Assembly (NCBI GenBank): GCA_002840565.1
Contig: PHBK01000005.1
Coordinates: forward strand, 90,911-154,910
From: Deltaproteobacteria bacterium HGW-Deltaproteobacteria-12
GTDB lineage: Bacteria; Desulfobacterota; Syntrophia; Syntrophales; Smithellaceae
Direction of reading: 5' to 3'
DNA length: 64,000 nucleotides
Shown here: piece after piece, positions 8,297-17,924 of the stretch
Layout: the number at the start of each line of letters is the position of its first letter
How positions within the stretch are numbered: the stretch's first letter is position 1
The notes under the pieces: model-generated
Told to the model about the DNA's origin: nothing
What the model saw: only the letters and a program-made list of their open reading frames with translations
The model's database searches: none
Translations under genes and position numbers: made by a program

Positions 8297-9670
8297 ATGA
8301 TCGATAAAATTAGACAAACTATAAATAAATACGGCTTATTAGAAACAAATGAACGATTGGTGTTGGCGCTCTCCGGCGGTCCTGACTCGACAGCACTTGT
8401 TGTTTCTCTTGCCCAGATCGCACCGACGATGGGTGTTAAGTTAATAGTTGCCCATTTTAATCACGGCTTGCGAGGTCGGGAGTCCAACAGAGACGAACGA
8501 CAGGCAAGCAGATTGGCAAAACAGTTAGGCTTATCTTTTGTTTCGCGAAAAATGGATAAAGCAGAAATACCGAAAGGTCTTTCCCCGGAAGATTTTTACC
8601 GTCGGCAGAGATATCAGTTTTTAGATGAGGTTGCTAAAAGAAACCATGCCCGCAAGATTGCCCTGGGACATAATTTGCAGGACCAGGCTGAAACAGTATT
8701 ACTTCATCTGCTGAGAGGGAGTGGTTTGGAAGGACTAAAAGGAATTGTGCCAATGCGTGACGGTAAGTATATACGCCCGCTGATTGAGGTATCACGCAAC
8801 GAAATCATTGCTTTTCTTGATGAAGCAGGCATTGCTTACCGTCAGGATAGTTCCAATGAAAGCAAGCTTCATTTACGAAACAAAATTCGCCTGGAACTCC
8901 TGCCTTATTTAAAAAATGAATATAATCCGAAGATTGACGAAGCTCTGGCGCAAATGGCGGAAATTATCCGTGAGGAGAATATATTTATTAAGGAATGCGT
9001 TGCCAAAGCCTTGAAGTCAACATGCGTTAATAAGCAGAAAAATAAAATAGTTCTAAATATCCAATATTTAAGCATGTTGCCTCTGGCGATCCAAAGAAGA
9101 TTATTAAAAGAGCTTTTAGAAAATTTCAATTCCCAGAAAAATGGAATTACTTTCCTGCATATTAATTCTATCGGACATCTGCTCCACAATTTAGAATCCG
9201 GCAGGAAAATTTGCCTGCCCTTCGGAATTGAGGCCCGACGAGAATATGAGCATCTAGTCCTCGAACGGTCAAGGGAGTGCGCCAAACTTGTTGAATATTC
9301 CTATGATCTGCAGATTCCCGGCGAAGTATTTATTCCGGAAAGAAATTTAAGTGTTCGGTTACAATTAGTTAAAAAAGACAAAATTGACTTCACTGTTCAG
9401 AATAAAGACTATTTCGATCTGGATAAAATTAAACTTCCCTTGGTTTTGCGGAATCGCCGGGAAGGAGACTGGTTTCAACCACTGGGTATGGCCGGAAGAC
9501 AAAAACTGAAATCATTCTTTATCAACCATAAAATTACACAGCAAAAACGTAATGAAATAATGCTGCTGGTTGATCAGCAGGCGGTCCTCTGGATAGAAAA
9601 AATGCATTTGAACGATAAGGTGAAAATAACTCCGGAAACAAAAAAAGTTCTGGAGCTAGAAATTATTTGA
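8297..9670 (+). CDS. tilS: tRNA(Ile)-lysidine synthase
   Basis: A 457-residue TilS of full length. The PP-loop ATP motif SGGPDS is at residues 26-31, followed by HFNHGLRG and a GHNLQDQAET segment. A middle domain leads to the C-terminal TilS_C region with WFQPLGM. The enzyme converts C34 of the CAU anticodon of tRNA-Ile2 to lysidine, essential for reading AUA. The ATG at 8297 begins 2 bases after the previous stop; an upstream in-frame ATG at 8276 would overlap the phosphatase gene. No frameshift or missing motif is seen. Confidence 0.93.
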   Translation: MIDKIRQTINKYGLLETNERLVLALSGGPDSTALVVSLAQIAPTMGVKLIVAHFNHGLRGRESNRDERQASRLAKQLGLSFVSRKMDKAEIPKGLSPEDFYRRQRYQFLDEVAKRNHARKIALGHNLQDQAETVLLHLLRGSGLEGLKGIVPMRDGKYIRPLIEVSRNEIIAFLDEAGIAYRQDSSNESKLHLRNKIRLELLPYLKNEYNPKIDEALAQMAEIIREENIFIKECVAKALKSTCVNKQKNKIVLNIQYLSMLPLAIQRRLLKELLENFNSQKNGITFLHINSIGHLLHNLESGRKICLPFGIEARREYEHLVLERSRECAKLVEYSYDLQIPGEVFIPERNLSVRLQLVKKDKIDFTVQNKDYFDLDKIKLPLVLRNRREGDWFQPLGMAGRQKLKSFFINHKITQQKRNEIMLLVDQQAVLWIEKMHLNDKVKITPETKKVLELEII

Positions 9671-9728
9671 GATAATTGGGATATTATTATAAAGGCTAAT
9701 TAACGTACTTAATTTAAGGAGAAAAATT

Positions 9729-11555
9729 TTGAACCAGCTGCAAAAAAATATCGCTCTTATCCTTACTGTCCTGCTGGTCTTTTTACTGGTCTGGCAACTG
9801 TTTAATCAGCCCAGGAATTCACAAAAAGACATAATCTATAGTGAAATGCTGTCTTTTCTGGAAAAAGGCGAAATCAGTGAAGTAACCATTCAGGGGGAAA
9901 ACATCACCGGCAAATTGACAAATGGTAATGTTTTTAAAACCTATGCTCCTAAGGATGATAAAGTTGTCTCTCAACTGCGGGAAAAGGGTGTGAAAATTAG
10001 CGCCAAACCACCGGAAGATTCACCCTGGTATATGACTCTGCTGGTTTCCTGGTTCCCGATGCTTTTGCTTATTGGTGTCTGGATTTTCTTCATGCGTCAG
10101 ATGCAATCCGGTGGCGGAAAAGCAATGGCTTTCGGAAAAAGCCGGGCTCGTTTGATTACAGACAAATCTAAAAAGGTGACTTTTGCCGATGTTGCCGGCA
10201 TTGATGAAGCCAAGGCCGAATTAGAAGAGGTGATTGACTTTTTAAAAGACCCCAAGAAATACACGAAACTCGGCGGCAGGATTCCTAAAGGCTTGTTACT
10301 GGTCGGTCCCCCCGGTACCGGTAAAACCCTCTTGGCGCGGGCCATTGCCGGCGAAGCTGACGTCCCCTTTTTGAGCATCAGCGGTTCTGATTTTGTGGAA
10401 ATGTTTGTCGGAGTAGGGGCATCGCGTGTTCGGGATTTGTTTAGCCAGGCGAAGAAAAATGCACCCTGCATTATATTCATAGATGAGATAGACGCAGTGG
10501 GCCGGCATCGTGGAGCGGGACTGGGTGGTGGTCATGATGAAAGAGAGCAGACACTCAATCAGTTGCTGGTGGAAATGGACGGATTTGAATCCAATGAAGG
10601 TGTTATCCTCATTTCCGCTACGAACAGGCCCGATGTCCTTGATCCCGCCTTGTTGCGGCCCGGAAGGTTTGACCGCCAGGTGATAGTGCCGCTGCCGGAT
10701 GTTAAAGGAAGGGAAATGATTTTTAAAGTTCACTCCCGCAAAGCGCCCATAGCCGACGATGTCGATTTTGCCGTTATCGCCAGAGGAACGCCCGGAACAT
10801 CAGGCGCCGACATTGAAAACCTGGTTAACGAAGCGATTCTTTGTGCTGCCCGGGTAAACAAAGATAAAGTCAACATGAGCGATTTTGAATTTGCTAAGGA
10901 TAAAATCTTGATGGGCACGGAAAGAAGGAGCATGGTTATAAGTGACCTGGAAAAACGCAACACAGCTTACCATGAAACAGGCCATGCTTTAGTTGCGCGG
11001 TTAATGACGGGCACTGATCCGATACACAAAGTGACAATTATACCACGAGGACGAGCTTTAGGATTGACCCAGCAATTGCCGATTGACGAAAAACATACTT
11101 ATCCCCGTGAATATTTGGACAAAAACATCGCAATCCTTCTAGGCGGCCGGGCTGCGGAAGAGATAGTCCTGCATGATTTTACAACAGGCGCGGGTAATGA
11201 CATCGAACGGGCAACCAATCTTGCCCGCAAAATGGTTTGCGAATGGGGAATGAGCGAAAAAATGGGTCCTTTGAGCTACGGAAAAAAAGAAGAGCAGATA
11301 TTCCTGGGCAGAGAATTCGCGACTCACAAGGATTATAGCGAAGAAACCGCTAAAAACATCGACGCCGAAGTTATGTCTTTAGTTATGGGTAATTATGAAA
11401 AAGCAAAAAACCTTCTGAATGGACATATAGATATTCTGAAAAAAATTGCAGAGGAACTTCTCGAGAAGGAAGTATTAAACGGTGCGGAAATCGATGCTCT
11501 GATCGGTGATGCGCTGCCCAAACCTACGCCCACAGAAGAAGGCGTTTCACATTAA
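9729..11555 (+). CDS. ftsH: ATP-dependent zinc metalloprotease FtsH
   Basis: A 608-residue membrane-bound AAA protease. There are two membrane helices (about 9-24 and 101-121) flanking a periplasmic domain, then Walker A GPPGTGKT at 193-200, Walker [10 protein letters not shown], an SRH region ([17 protein letters not shown]), and the zinc site HETGH at 415-419 with the third ligand in the ERATNLA region. It forms hexamers that degrade membrane and short-lived cytosolic proteins. The start is a TTG preceded by AAGGAG. In many bacteria ftsH follows tilS and precedes folP, as here. Confidence 0.97.
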   Translation: MNQLQKNIALILTVLLVFLLVWQLFNQPRNSQKDIIYSEMLSFLEKGEISEVTIQGENITGKLTNGNVFKTYAPKDDKVVSQLREKGVKISAKPPEDSPWYMTLLVSWFPMLLLIGVWIFFMRQMQSGGGKAMAFGKSRARLITDKSKKVTFADVAGIDEAKAELEEVIDFLKDPKKYTKLGGRIPKGLLLVGPPGTGKTLLARAIAGEADVPFLSISGSDFVEMFVGVGASRVRDLFSQAKKNAPCIIFIDEIDAVGRHRGAGLGGGHDEREQTLNQLLVEMDGFESNEGVILISATNRPDVLDPALLRPGRFDRQVIVPLPDVKGREMIFKVHSRKAPIADDVDFAVIARGTPGTSGADIENLVNEAILCAARVNKDKVNMSDFEFAKDKILMGTERRSMVISDLEKRNTAYHETGHALVARLMTGTDPIHKVTIIPRGRALGLTQQLPIDEKHTYPREYLDKNIAILLGGRAAEEIVLHDFTTGAGNDIERATNLARKMVCEWGMSEKMGPLSYGKKEEQIFLGREFATHKDYSEETAKNIDAEVMSLVMGNYEKAKNLLNGHIDILKKIAEELLEKEVLNGAEIDALIGDALPKPTPTEEGVSH

Positions 11556-11608
11556 TTTGCCCCTGGGTCAGATTTTTCCGTGAAAAACATTGAATTCGAG
11601 ATATTCGT

Positions 11609-12802
11609 GTGAAAATCATTACCATCAGAGATTCAGCTCAGGCAGTAACAATTTTTAAGAAAATCGGCGTGGATCATTACGGGATCGACGCCATGTTGCC
11701 CAAAACAATGAATATCAATATCCTGCTGGAAAATAAACCATGTAAAATAGCCAACATCATCAAACAGGAAATGCTTTCCGTCGGTGGAGATGCCGCGGTG
11801 GCCCGGGGAAGTGTGGGCAACAGTGTTTCCGCTACAGATATTTTAATCATGGGGACAATTAAGCATATTAGGGCTTTGGCCGGGAAAATCGCTAAACAGC
11901 CTTTCGGACTGCATTTAATCTCCCGGGATCTTTTGGAAATTGTCGATAATGCTGCAAAACACGAATTTATTTTGAAAACTTCACGGCGGGAAATTCCCTT
12001 GGGGAGAAAAACCCAGATCATGGGTATTTTGAACGTGACTCCCGATTCCTTTTCCGATGGCGGACTTCATTACAGCCAGCAAAAAGCAATGGAATATGGA
12101 TTGCAAATGATTGAACAGGGAGCAGATATTATCGACATTGGCGGAGAATCTACTCGTCCCGGTGCCTCACCTGTTTCAGCGAAGGAGGAATTGAAAAGAG
12201 TTATCCCTGTGATCAGCGGTATCAGCGGTCAGTCAAATGTGCCAATTTCCATTGATACGAACAAAGCCATTGTGGCCAGAGAAGCGATTGCCGCCGGAGC
12301 GGAAATTGTCAATGATGTAAGTGCTTTCCAGCATGATAAAAAGATGACGCAAATCGTAAAGAAGGGAAGGGCCGCAGTTATAATGATGCACATGCGGGGC
12401 AAACCGCTCAATATGCAGAACGGAAACTTGACGTATAGCAACTTAATGGGTGAGATAATAACTTTTCTTCGCCAAAGCATCGAAAAGGCGATATTTGCCG
12501 GAATAGAAAAGGAATCTTTGGTCATTGATCCGGGTATTGGTTTTGGAAAAACTCCGGAAGACAATTTCCGGATAATCAACAATCTTGGTGAATTAAGAAC
12601 TCTGGGAATACCGATAATGATCGGAACATCACGCAAAGCCTTTCTTGGTAAAATAACAGGCGGTGAACCGCAGGAAAGAGTTGAAGGGACAGCAGCTACA
12701 ATTGCTGCATCAATAATAAACGGGTGTCATATTATTCGAGTCCATGATGTCGCCGTTATGAAAAAAATTGCGGCGGTTACGGATGCAATCATCCATACGT
12801 AA
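11609..12802 (+). CDS. folP: dihydropteroate synthase with N-terminal extension
   Basis: A 397-residue protein whose C-terminal ~260 residues are a complete DHPS: MGILNVTPDSFSDGG from residue 138, IDIGGESTRPGA near 175, and the later D-P-G-I-GFGKT and IGTSRK motifs. It condenses pABA with dihydropterin pyrophosphate in folate synthesis. The first ~130 residues, starting from a GTG codon, form a separate domain absent from the E. coli type; I do not know its function. It ends 12 bases before acpS, so folP, acpS, tsaE and probably lysC are one unit behind ftsH. Confidence 0.92.
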   Translation: MKIITIRDSAQAVTIFKKIGVDHYGIDAMLPKTMNINILLENKPCKIANIIKQEMLSVGGDAAVARGSVGNSVSATDILIMGTIKHIRALAGKIAKQPFGLHLISRDLLEIVDNAAKHEFILKTSRREIPLGRKTQIMGILNVTPDSFSDGGLHYSQQKAMEYGLQMIEQGADIIDIGGESTRPGASPVSAKEELKRVIPVISGISGQSNVPISIDTNKAIVAREAIAAGAEIVNDVSAFQHDKKMTQIVKKGRAAVIMMHMRGKPLNMQNGNLTYSNLMGEIITFLRQSIEKAIFAGIEKESLVIDPGIGFGKTPEDNFRIINNLGELRTLGIPIMIGTSRKAFLGKITGGEPQERVEGTAATIAASIINGCHIIRVHDVAVMKKIAAVTDAIIHT

Positions 12803-12814
12803 GAAAGAGAAAAA

Positions 12815-13192
12815 ATGATCTGTGGAATTGGGATTGATTTGGTGGAAAATGATCGTTTGGCCAGGATTATCGCCAAGTGGGGTTCTAAATTTCTCCAGCG
12901 TGTTTTTTCCGACGGTGAAATAAGTTATTGTGAAAAGCACTTCCAGGCAGAAGCCAATTATGGCGCCCGGTTTGCGGCAAAAGAATCATTTGTTAAAGCA
13001 TTAGGCGTCGGCTTGGGGAGAGGCGTAAAATTAACGGAAATCGAAGTTGTAAATGATATTAAGGGCAAACCCGGCCTGGTATTGAGCGGACAGGCCAAAG
13101 CGCAACTTGAAAAAAGAAAAATTGTGAAAGTGCATTTAAGTTTAACACATACAAAAAGTTATGCCAGTGCTATTGTTTTATTGGAAAAATAA
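12815..13192 (+). CDS. acpS: holo-[acyl-carrier-protein] synthase
   Basis: A 125-residue AcpS of standard length. GIGIDLVENDRL near the N-terminus carries the Mg-binding Asp, and RFAAKESFVKALG near residue 50 carries the second conserved Glu-Ser. It transfers 4'-phosphopantetheine from CoA to apo-ACP, so it uses the end product of the panB pathway. It lies between folP and tsaE with short gaps. Confidence 0.95.
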   Translation: MICGIGIDLVENDRLARIIAKWGSKFLQRVFSDGEISYCEKHFQAEANYGARFAAKESFVKALGVGLGRGVKLTEIEVVNDIKGKPGLVLSGQAKAQLEKRKIVKVHLSLTHTKSYASAIVLLEK

Positions 13193-13221
13193 TAAATAAA
13201 GTGCTAAATACCCGCAATTTT

Positions 13222-13704
13222 ATGGAACATAAAAGATCAATTTCTACAATAACAAGCAGTGCAAACGAAACACACGCCTTTGCCCGAGAAATTGGAGAGA
13301 AATTAGAAGAGGGAGATATTGTTGCATTATCAGGTGAACTTGGTTCCGGTAAGACTTGTTTTACCGGTGGTTTAGCCCGGGGATTAGGAGTTAGTGATAA
13401 TTATCAAATCACCAGTCCAACGTTTACTCTGATTAATGAATATCCCGCAAAATGTAAATTGTATCATTTTGATGTTTACCGTCTTAATGATTGTTCGGAG
13501 ATGGAAGATTTGGGATATGAAGAATATTTTACGGGATCCGGAGTGGTAGTTATTGAATGGGCGGAAAAGATTACCCCATTGATCCCGGAGACTGCTATTT
13601 TCATTAACTTTGATTATATTGACGATAATAAACGAAAAATAACTATTCAAGGACCGCAAAACAAGTTAAATAAATTATGCATCCATTTGAAAAACGGAGG
13701 TTAA
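13222..13704 (+). CDS. tsaE: tRNA N6-threonylcarbamoyladenosine synthesis ATPase TsaE
   Basis: A ~160-residue P-loop protein with Walker A GELGSGKT (residues 38-45), switch-like SPTFTLINEY, a YHFDVYRL segment and VVIEWAEK, all conserved in TsaE. It drives the TsaB-TsaD-TsaE cycle that makes t6A37 in ANN-decoding tRNAs. The ATG at 13222 is preferred; a GTG at 13201 would add 7 residues and neither has a convincing ribosome site. A YjeF/NnrD gene, which often sits between acpS and tsaE, is absent here. Confidence 0.93.
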   Translation: MEHKRSISTITSSANETHAFAREIGEKLEEGDIVALSGELGSGKTCFTGGLARGLGVSDNYQITSPTFTLINEYPAKCKLYHFDVYRLNDCSEMEDLGYEEYFTGSGVVVIEWAEKITPLIPETAIFINFDYIDDNKRKITIQGPQNKLNKLCIHLKNGG

Positions 13705-13711
13705 TATAAAT

Positions 13712-14932
13712 ATGGCATTGGTTGTTCAAAAATATGGCGGCACATCGGTTGCAAATATTGAGAAAATAAATAATGTGGCCGCTAAAGTGATCCGTGAAAA
13801 AATGGCAGGCAATGAAGTCGTTGTCGTTTTATCCGCCATGTCCGGTGAAACAGACCGATTGATTGCCCTTGCTAATAAGGCAACAGAATCACCGAATGAG
13901 CGCGAGTATGATGCTTTGATTTCTACCGGCGAACAAGTGACCGTAACATTATTGGCAATGGTTTTGAACTCGCTCGGTTACAGGGCAAAATCATTCCTGG
14001 GTTTTCAGGTCAAGTTCCTGACCGATAATGCACATAAAAAAGCCCGAATTCTAAGTGTTGATACGGAGATGATCAGAAAAGAATTAAAAAAAGGAACGGT
14101 TGTTGTGGTTGCCGGTTTTCAAGGAGTCGATAAGGATAATAATATAACTACTCTTGGTCGCGGTGGCTCGGATACAAGCGCTGTCGCTCTAGCGGCGGTT
14201 CTTAATGCCGATCAGTGCGATATCTACACCGACGTTGACGGTGTCTATACAACTGATCCCAATATCTGCAACAAAGCGCGGCGGCTTAATAAAATTTCCT
14301 ATGATGAAATGCTGGAAATGGCAATGACCGGAGCGAAGGTATTGCAGCCGCGTTCAGTGGAAATGGCTAAAAAATATGAAGTTCCGGTATATGTAAAATC
14401 AACTTTTACCGATGATGGCGGAACACTTGTAACTAAGGAGGACAAGGATATGGAAAGAGAAATATTATCGGGTATAACTTATGATCGTGATCAGGCGAAA
14501 ATCACCGTGGTCCATGTTCCTGACCGGCCTGGTGTGGCAGCCAAATTGTTTACGCCTTTGTCTGAACACAACATCATCGTCGATATGATTATCCAAAATG
14601 CCAGTTTGGAAGGTTTTACCGACCTTACTTTTACTGTTTCCAAAAAGGATTTGAAAGAAGCGCAGGTAATTATCCAACAGACGGCAGAAACAATCGGCGC
14701 GAAAAAGGTTGAAGTGGATGATCAAGTTTCCAAAGTATCCATAATAGGTGTTGGTATGGCCAGCCATGCCGGCGTCGCGGCAAAAATGTTTTCAGCGCTC
14801 GCCGATGAAGGAATTAATATTATGATGATCAGCACATCGGAAATTAAGATTTCCTGTGTTATCCAAAGAAAATATACGGAACTCGCGATAATGGTGCTCC
14901 ATGATGCCTTTGGTTTAGAAAAAAAATCCTGA
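13712..14932 (+). CDS. lysC: aspartate kinase, lysine-sensitive type with tandem ACT domains
   Basis: A 406-residue aspartokinase: KYGGTSVA at 7-14, the kinase core with FQGVDKDNNITTLGRGGSDTSA split over residues ~135-155, and two C-terminal ACT domains (about 265-335 and 345-400). It phosphorylates aspartate as the first step to lysine, methionine and threonine, and the ACT domains imply feedback control by lysine and/or threonine. GGAGG precedes the ATG and the gap from tsaE is 7 bases. hom lies 1.6 kb further on but is separated by an opposite-strand gene and a tRNA. Confidence 0.95.
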   Translation: MALVVQKYGGTSVANIEKINNVAAKVIREKMAGNEVVVVLSAMSGETDRLIALANKATESPNEREYDALISTGEQVTVTLLAMVLNSLGYRAKSFLGFQVKFLTDNAHKKARILSVDTEMIRKELKKGTVVVVAGFQGVDKDNNITTLGRGGSDTSAVALAAVLNADQCDIYTDVDGVYTTDPNICNKARRLNKISYDEMLEMAMTGAKVLQPRSVEMAKKYEVPVYVKSTFTDDGGTLVTKEDKDMEREILSGITYDRDQAKITVVHVPDRPGVAAKLFTPLSEHNIIVDMIIQNASLEGFTDLTFTVSKKDLKEAQVIIQQTAETIGAKKVEVDDQVSKVSIIGVGMASHAGVAAKMFSALADEGINIMMISTSEIKISCVIQRKYTELAIMVLHDAFGLEKKS

Positions 14933-14948
14933 TATTCAGAAACAGAAT

Positions 14949-15512
14949 ATGTGTGTCAACCAAATAAGGGGATTAATCGTAATATTATTGTTCTTAGCGA
15001 TCATCCCCTTCATTAGTTATTTTAACAATCTTTTCTTAAATGCCAAAATCCCTATCCTGGTCAACCAATACAATGATTCGATAACGGTGGCAATTCAGAC
15101 TAGTGATGTCGGCGAAAGTATCTATTTTACGGCGCCCGGCACAAGCGCCAATAAATTATTAGAACTGAGCGGCTTTGACTGGAGAAGTTCGCCAGATTTT
15201 ATGCTGGAAAACGGAATGAAATTGATAATACCTCCAGACAAAGCCGAAAAAGTCTCGTGGACAAGAATTGATAATACCCGCAGGCTTACCCTAGGCATGC
15301 CCATCGAGCTGAATACGGCAACAGCAGATGACCTGATGCTCATTCCCGGCATCGGCGAAAAAACGGCGCAAAATATTTTAACATTAAGAAATAGAAAAGT
15401 CCGTTTCCGGAATATCGAAGAAATAATGGAAATAGAGGGTATAAAGGAAAAGAAGCTGGCCAAACTAAAACAATATCTATATTTGCAAAAGAAGCAGGAA
15501 GCTATTTACTGA
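14949..15512 (+). CDS. ComEA-like helix-hairpin-helix protein
   Basis: A 187-residue protein with an N-terminal membrane anchor (about residues 8-26), a short periplasmic region without a clear match, and a C-terminal double helix-hairpin-helix DNA-binding unit (LNTATADDLMLIPGIGEKTA followed by a second hairpin, about residues 118-180). This is the ComEA layout, in which the protein binds incoming double-stranded DNA at the membrane. No other competence gene is near, and many deltaproteobacteria carry such short proteins without proven uptake. Its 3' end overlaps the convergent transglycosylase gene by 11 bases. Confidence 0.75.
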   Translation: MCVNQIRGLIVILLFLAIIPFISYFNNLFLNAKIPILVNQYNDSITVAIQTSDVGESIYFTAPGTSANKLLELSGFDWRSSPDFMLENGMKLIIPPDKAEKVSWTRIDNTRRLTLGMPIELNTATADDLMLIPGIGEKTAQNILTLRNRKVRFRNIEEIMEIEGIKEKKLAKLKQYLYLQKKQEAIY

Positions 15513-16128
15513 ATGAGTTGTAATAACTCAACACCCGGTTTATATAATTTCTTGTTTCCCGATAAGGCGGCACCTGGTTATTGTATTTGGAGACAGCGCC
15601 TTCGCCCGCATTATAAGCTGCGAGCGCTAGAGGTAGATTCCCCCGATAAAGATTGAGCAGGTATCTGAGGTAACGCACTCCACCTTCTATATTTTTTTCC
15701 GGATGAAATGCATCCTCAACTTGCAGCTGCGAGGCTGTGGACGGCATCAACTGCATAAGTCCTTGTGCTCCTACGGGAGAAACTGCTTGATGATTAAAGT
15801 TTGATTCCGCTTTGATCACCGCTTTGATTAATGCGGGGTCAATTTTATGTTTGCCGGCGGCCGTGATGATAAGTTGATCAAACTTATTTATATCAAGATT
15901 ACGACGGAAAAGAATCCTTTTTTCTTTGAGAACAAGAACATACTTGGCATTAGGAATGGAAGGAACGTTCGTCAAATGCAATACACCCTCTTCGTCAACA
16001 TACTTGAAAATGTCGGCAACTGCTAAATTGGTTGCTGCAAAAAGAAAATAAACAACAAGGACTGAAAATATTATCTCAATGACAACACTTTTATTTTGTC
16101 TTCTAAGCACTTCTGAATTATTAGCCAT
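15502..16128 (-). CDS. lytic transglycosylase with DUF4124-like N-terminus
   Basis: A 208-residue protein with a long N-terminal hydrophobic segment (about 18-38) that anchors or exports it, a short DUF4124-type tract (IFKYVDEEGVLHLTNVP), and an SLT domain (about 90-205). Catalytic Glu lies in KAVIKAESNFN, followed by GAQGLMQLMPSTA and ALAAYNAGEGAV. It cleaves the glycan strand of peptidoglycan in the periplasm with formation of anhydro-muropeptides. It stands alone on its strand. Confidence 0.88.
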   Translation of the reverse strand: MANNSEVLRRQNKSVVIEIIFSVLVVYFLFAATNLAVADIFKYVDEEGVLHLTNVPSIPNAKYVLVLKEKRILFRRNLDINKFDQLIITAAGKHKIDPALIKAVIKAESNFNHQAVSPVGAQGLMQLMPSTASQLQVEDAFHPEKNIEGGVRYLRYLLNLYRGNLPLALAAYNAGEGAVSKYNNQVPPYRETRNYINRVLSYYNSFSK

Positions 16129-16251
16129 AGCAGAAAAATACTTGATTGCTTATATTAGTTCAAGATGTTTTTTATATCTTCGTTAAAATAACAAATTATC
16201 ATCAATATTTAATTTAATCATTTAAAATGAATTACTGATTTTCGTTTGTTC

Positions 16252-16280
16252 TTGACACGGTTTTACGATGATGGTAATGA
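16252..16280 (+). promoter_or_regulatory. promoter of tRNA-Pro
   Basis: TTGACA at 16252-16257 and TAATGA at 16275-16280 with a 17-base spacer, ending 28 bases before the mature tRNA 5' end. Confidence 0.55.
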
Positions 16281-16307
16281 CCTCAACACTTTAAATCTTT
16301 AAAAAGT

Positions 16308-16384
16308 CGGGGCGTGGCGCAGTCTGGTAGCGTATCTGAATGGGGTTCAGAGGGCCGGTGGTTCAAATCCACTCGCCCCGACCA
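16308..16384 (+). tRNA. tRNA-Pro (anticodon GGG)
   Basis: A complete cloverleaf of 77 nt including encoded CCA. The acceptor pairs CGGGGCG with CGCCCCG, the anticodon stem TCTGA/TCAGA closes a loop with GGG at positions 34-36, and the T arm is GGTGG/CCACT around TTCAAAT. It reads CCC and CCU proline codons. Confidence 0.97.
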
Positions 16385-16394
16385 GTAAATAAAT

Positions 16395-16440
16395 GTAAAA
16401 GGGGAGGATGCGTTGATCGCTTTCTCCCCTTTTACGTTTT
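16395..16440 (+). terminator. terminator after tRNA-Pro
   Basis: A GTAAAAGGGGAG arm pairs with CTCCCCTTTTAC around a 15-base loop, with T-rich sequence on the 3' side. It ends the tRNA transcript before the separate hom promoter. Confidence 0.7.
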
Positions 16441-16474
16441 ATGGACGAATGATAACAAGTTATCTGATATATGT

Positions 16475-16502
16475 TTGACAAAACAATGCTGATTGTTATA
16501 AA
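16475..16502 (+). promoter_or_regulatory. hom promoter with embedded palindromic operator
   Basis: TTGACA (16475-16480) and TATAAA (16497-16502) lie 16 bases apart. The spacer is filled by a perfect inverted repeat, AACAAT-GCTG-ATTGTT at 16482-16497. The 14-base string CAAAACAATGCTGA that includes the left half (16479-16492) recurs at 16532-16545. This is the arrangement expected of a repressor site blocking RNA polymerase; the regulator is unknown. Confidence 0.55.
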
Positions 16503-16571
16503 GGATAACATTGAAATGATCGGCTGGCCGTCAAAACAATGCTGAAATCTTAGGTGATTCAGGTGTAAATA

Positions 16572-17882
16572 ATGAAAAAAATAAATGTCGGGCTAATCGG
16601 TTTGGGGACTATCGGTTGTGGTGTAGTTAAGCTTCTGCGGGACAATGAAAAGTTGATTGAGAGAAAGCTTGACGCCAGACTAGTGCTAAAGAAAATCGCC
16701 GATATTGATACAACAACACCGAGGTCTGTGAAAGTTAATAAAAATATCCTGACCAGTGATGCCAGGGCATTAATTCAGGATAATAATATTGATATAGTTA
16801 TCGAATTGATTGGTGGTTATGAACCCGCAAGGACGTTTATTCTGGAAGCCATTGCTCACGGCAAACATGTTGTAACCGCCAATAAGGCTCTCCTGGCAAA
16901 ACACGGCAACGAAATCTTTAAATCAGCCGAAATAAACAAGATGGATATCGGCTTTGAAGCTTCTGTTGGAGGAACAATTCCCATAATCAGAACGCTTAAA
17001 GAATCGCTTATTGCCAATAACATCAAATCAATCTATGGCATTATGAATGGAACAGCAAATTTCATTTTGACCAAGATGACCGACGAGGGAAAAGATTTCG
17101 CAGCTGTGCTGAGAGAAGCGCAAAGGCTTGGTTATGCCGAATCCGATCCTACCTTTGATATTGAAGGGATAGATACAGCGCATAAGCTCGCCATAATTCT
17201 TTCGCTGGCTTATGGATGCAAGGTTCATCTGAAAGATATTTTTTGCGAAGGGATTTCAGCCATCAGCCAACAGGATGTTGTATTTGCCAAAGAATTAGGG
17301 TATCGGATTAAACTTCTGGCTATTGCTATTTTACATAATGGTATTGTGGAAGCACGAATTCATCCGACAATGATCCCCTCCCAGCATCTTCTGGGCAACG
17401 TCAACCAGAATTACAACGCATTTCATCTCATCGGCGATGCATCCGGCCCTGTTTTTCTCTACGGTCAGGGCGCCGGAATGATGCCAACTGCCAGTGCGGT
17501 GGTCAGTGATATTATCTACATAGCACGCAATATTCTGAAAGGTGCAGCCGGTTGCTCCCCCCATCGAACGCAAAAAGAAGAAACTATGCCTGATATTAAA
17601 CTTATGCCCATAGATAATATCGAAACAAAATACTATTTTCGATTTTCGGCCGTGGACAGGCCCGGTGTTCTTTCCAAGATATCCGGTATTCTGGGTGATA
17701 ATAACATCAGTATTGCGACAGTTATCCAAAAGGCAAGACAGGAAGAGGGCGCTGTGCCTGTTGTTATGACTACTTATCGGGCCAGAGAAAAAGATGTGCG
17801 TAAGGCTTTGAAATTAATAGATAAACTTGACATAGTTCTGAACAAGACAATTATTATCCGCGTTGAGGATGAACTGCTTTAG
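16572..17882 (+). CDS. hom: homoserine dehydrogenase
   Basis: A 436-residue monofunctional homoserine dehydrogenase. GLIGLGTIGCGVV at 7-19 is the NAD(P)-binding motif, VTANKALLA and the MNGTANFILTKM segment mark the catalytic domain, and residues ~355-430 form an ACT domain beginning near YYFRFSAVDRPGVLSKI. It reduces aspartate semialdehyde to homoserine, the branch point to threonine and methionine; the ACT domain suggests threonine feedback. It starts a unit with the downstream mutase-like gene. Confidence 0.96.
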   Translation: MKKINVGLIGLGTIGCGVVKLLRDNEKLIERKLDARLVLKKIADIDTTTPRSVKVNKNILTSDARALIQDNNIDIVIELIGGYEPARTFILEAIAHGKHVVTANKALLAKHGNEIFKSAEINKMDIGFEASVGGTIPIIRTLKESLIANNIKSIYGIMNGTANFILTKMTDEGKDFAAVLREAQRLGYAESDPTFDIEGIDTAHKLAIILSLAYGCKVHLKDIFCEGISAISQQDVVFAKELGYRIKLLAIAILHNGIVEARIHPTMIPSQHLLGNVNQNYNAFHLIGDASGPVFLYGQGAGMMPTASAVVSDIIYIARNILKGAAGCSPHRTQKEETMPDIKLMPIDNIETKYYFRFSAVDRPGVLSKISGILGDNNISIATVIQKARQEEGAVPVVMTTYRAREKDVRKALKLIDKLDIVLNKTIIIRVEDELL

Positions 17883-17924
17883 ATGTTCGGAACGATAGAC
17901 TGATATTCTGGGGCCAATCTAGCA

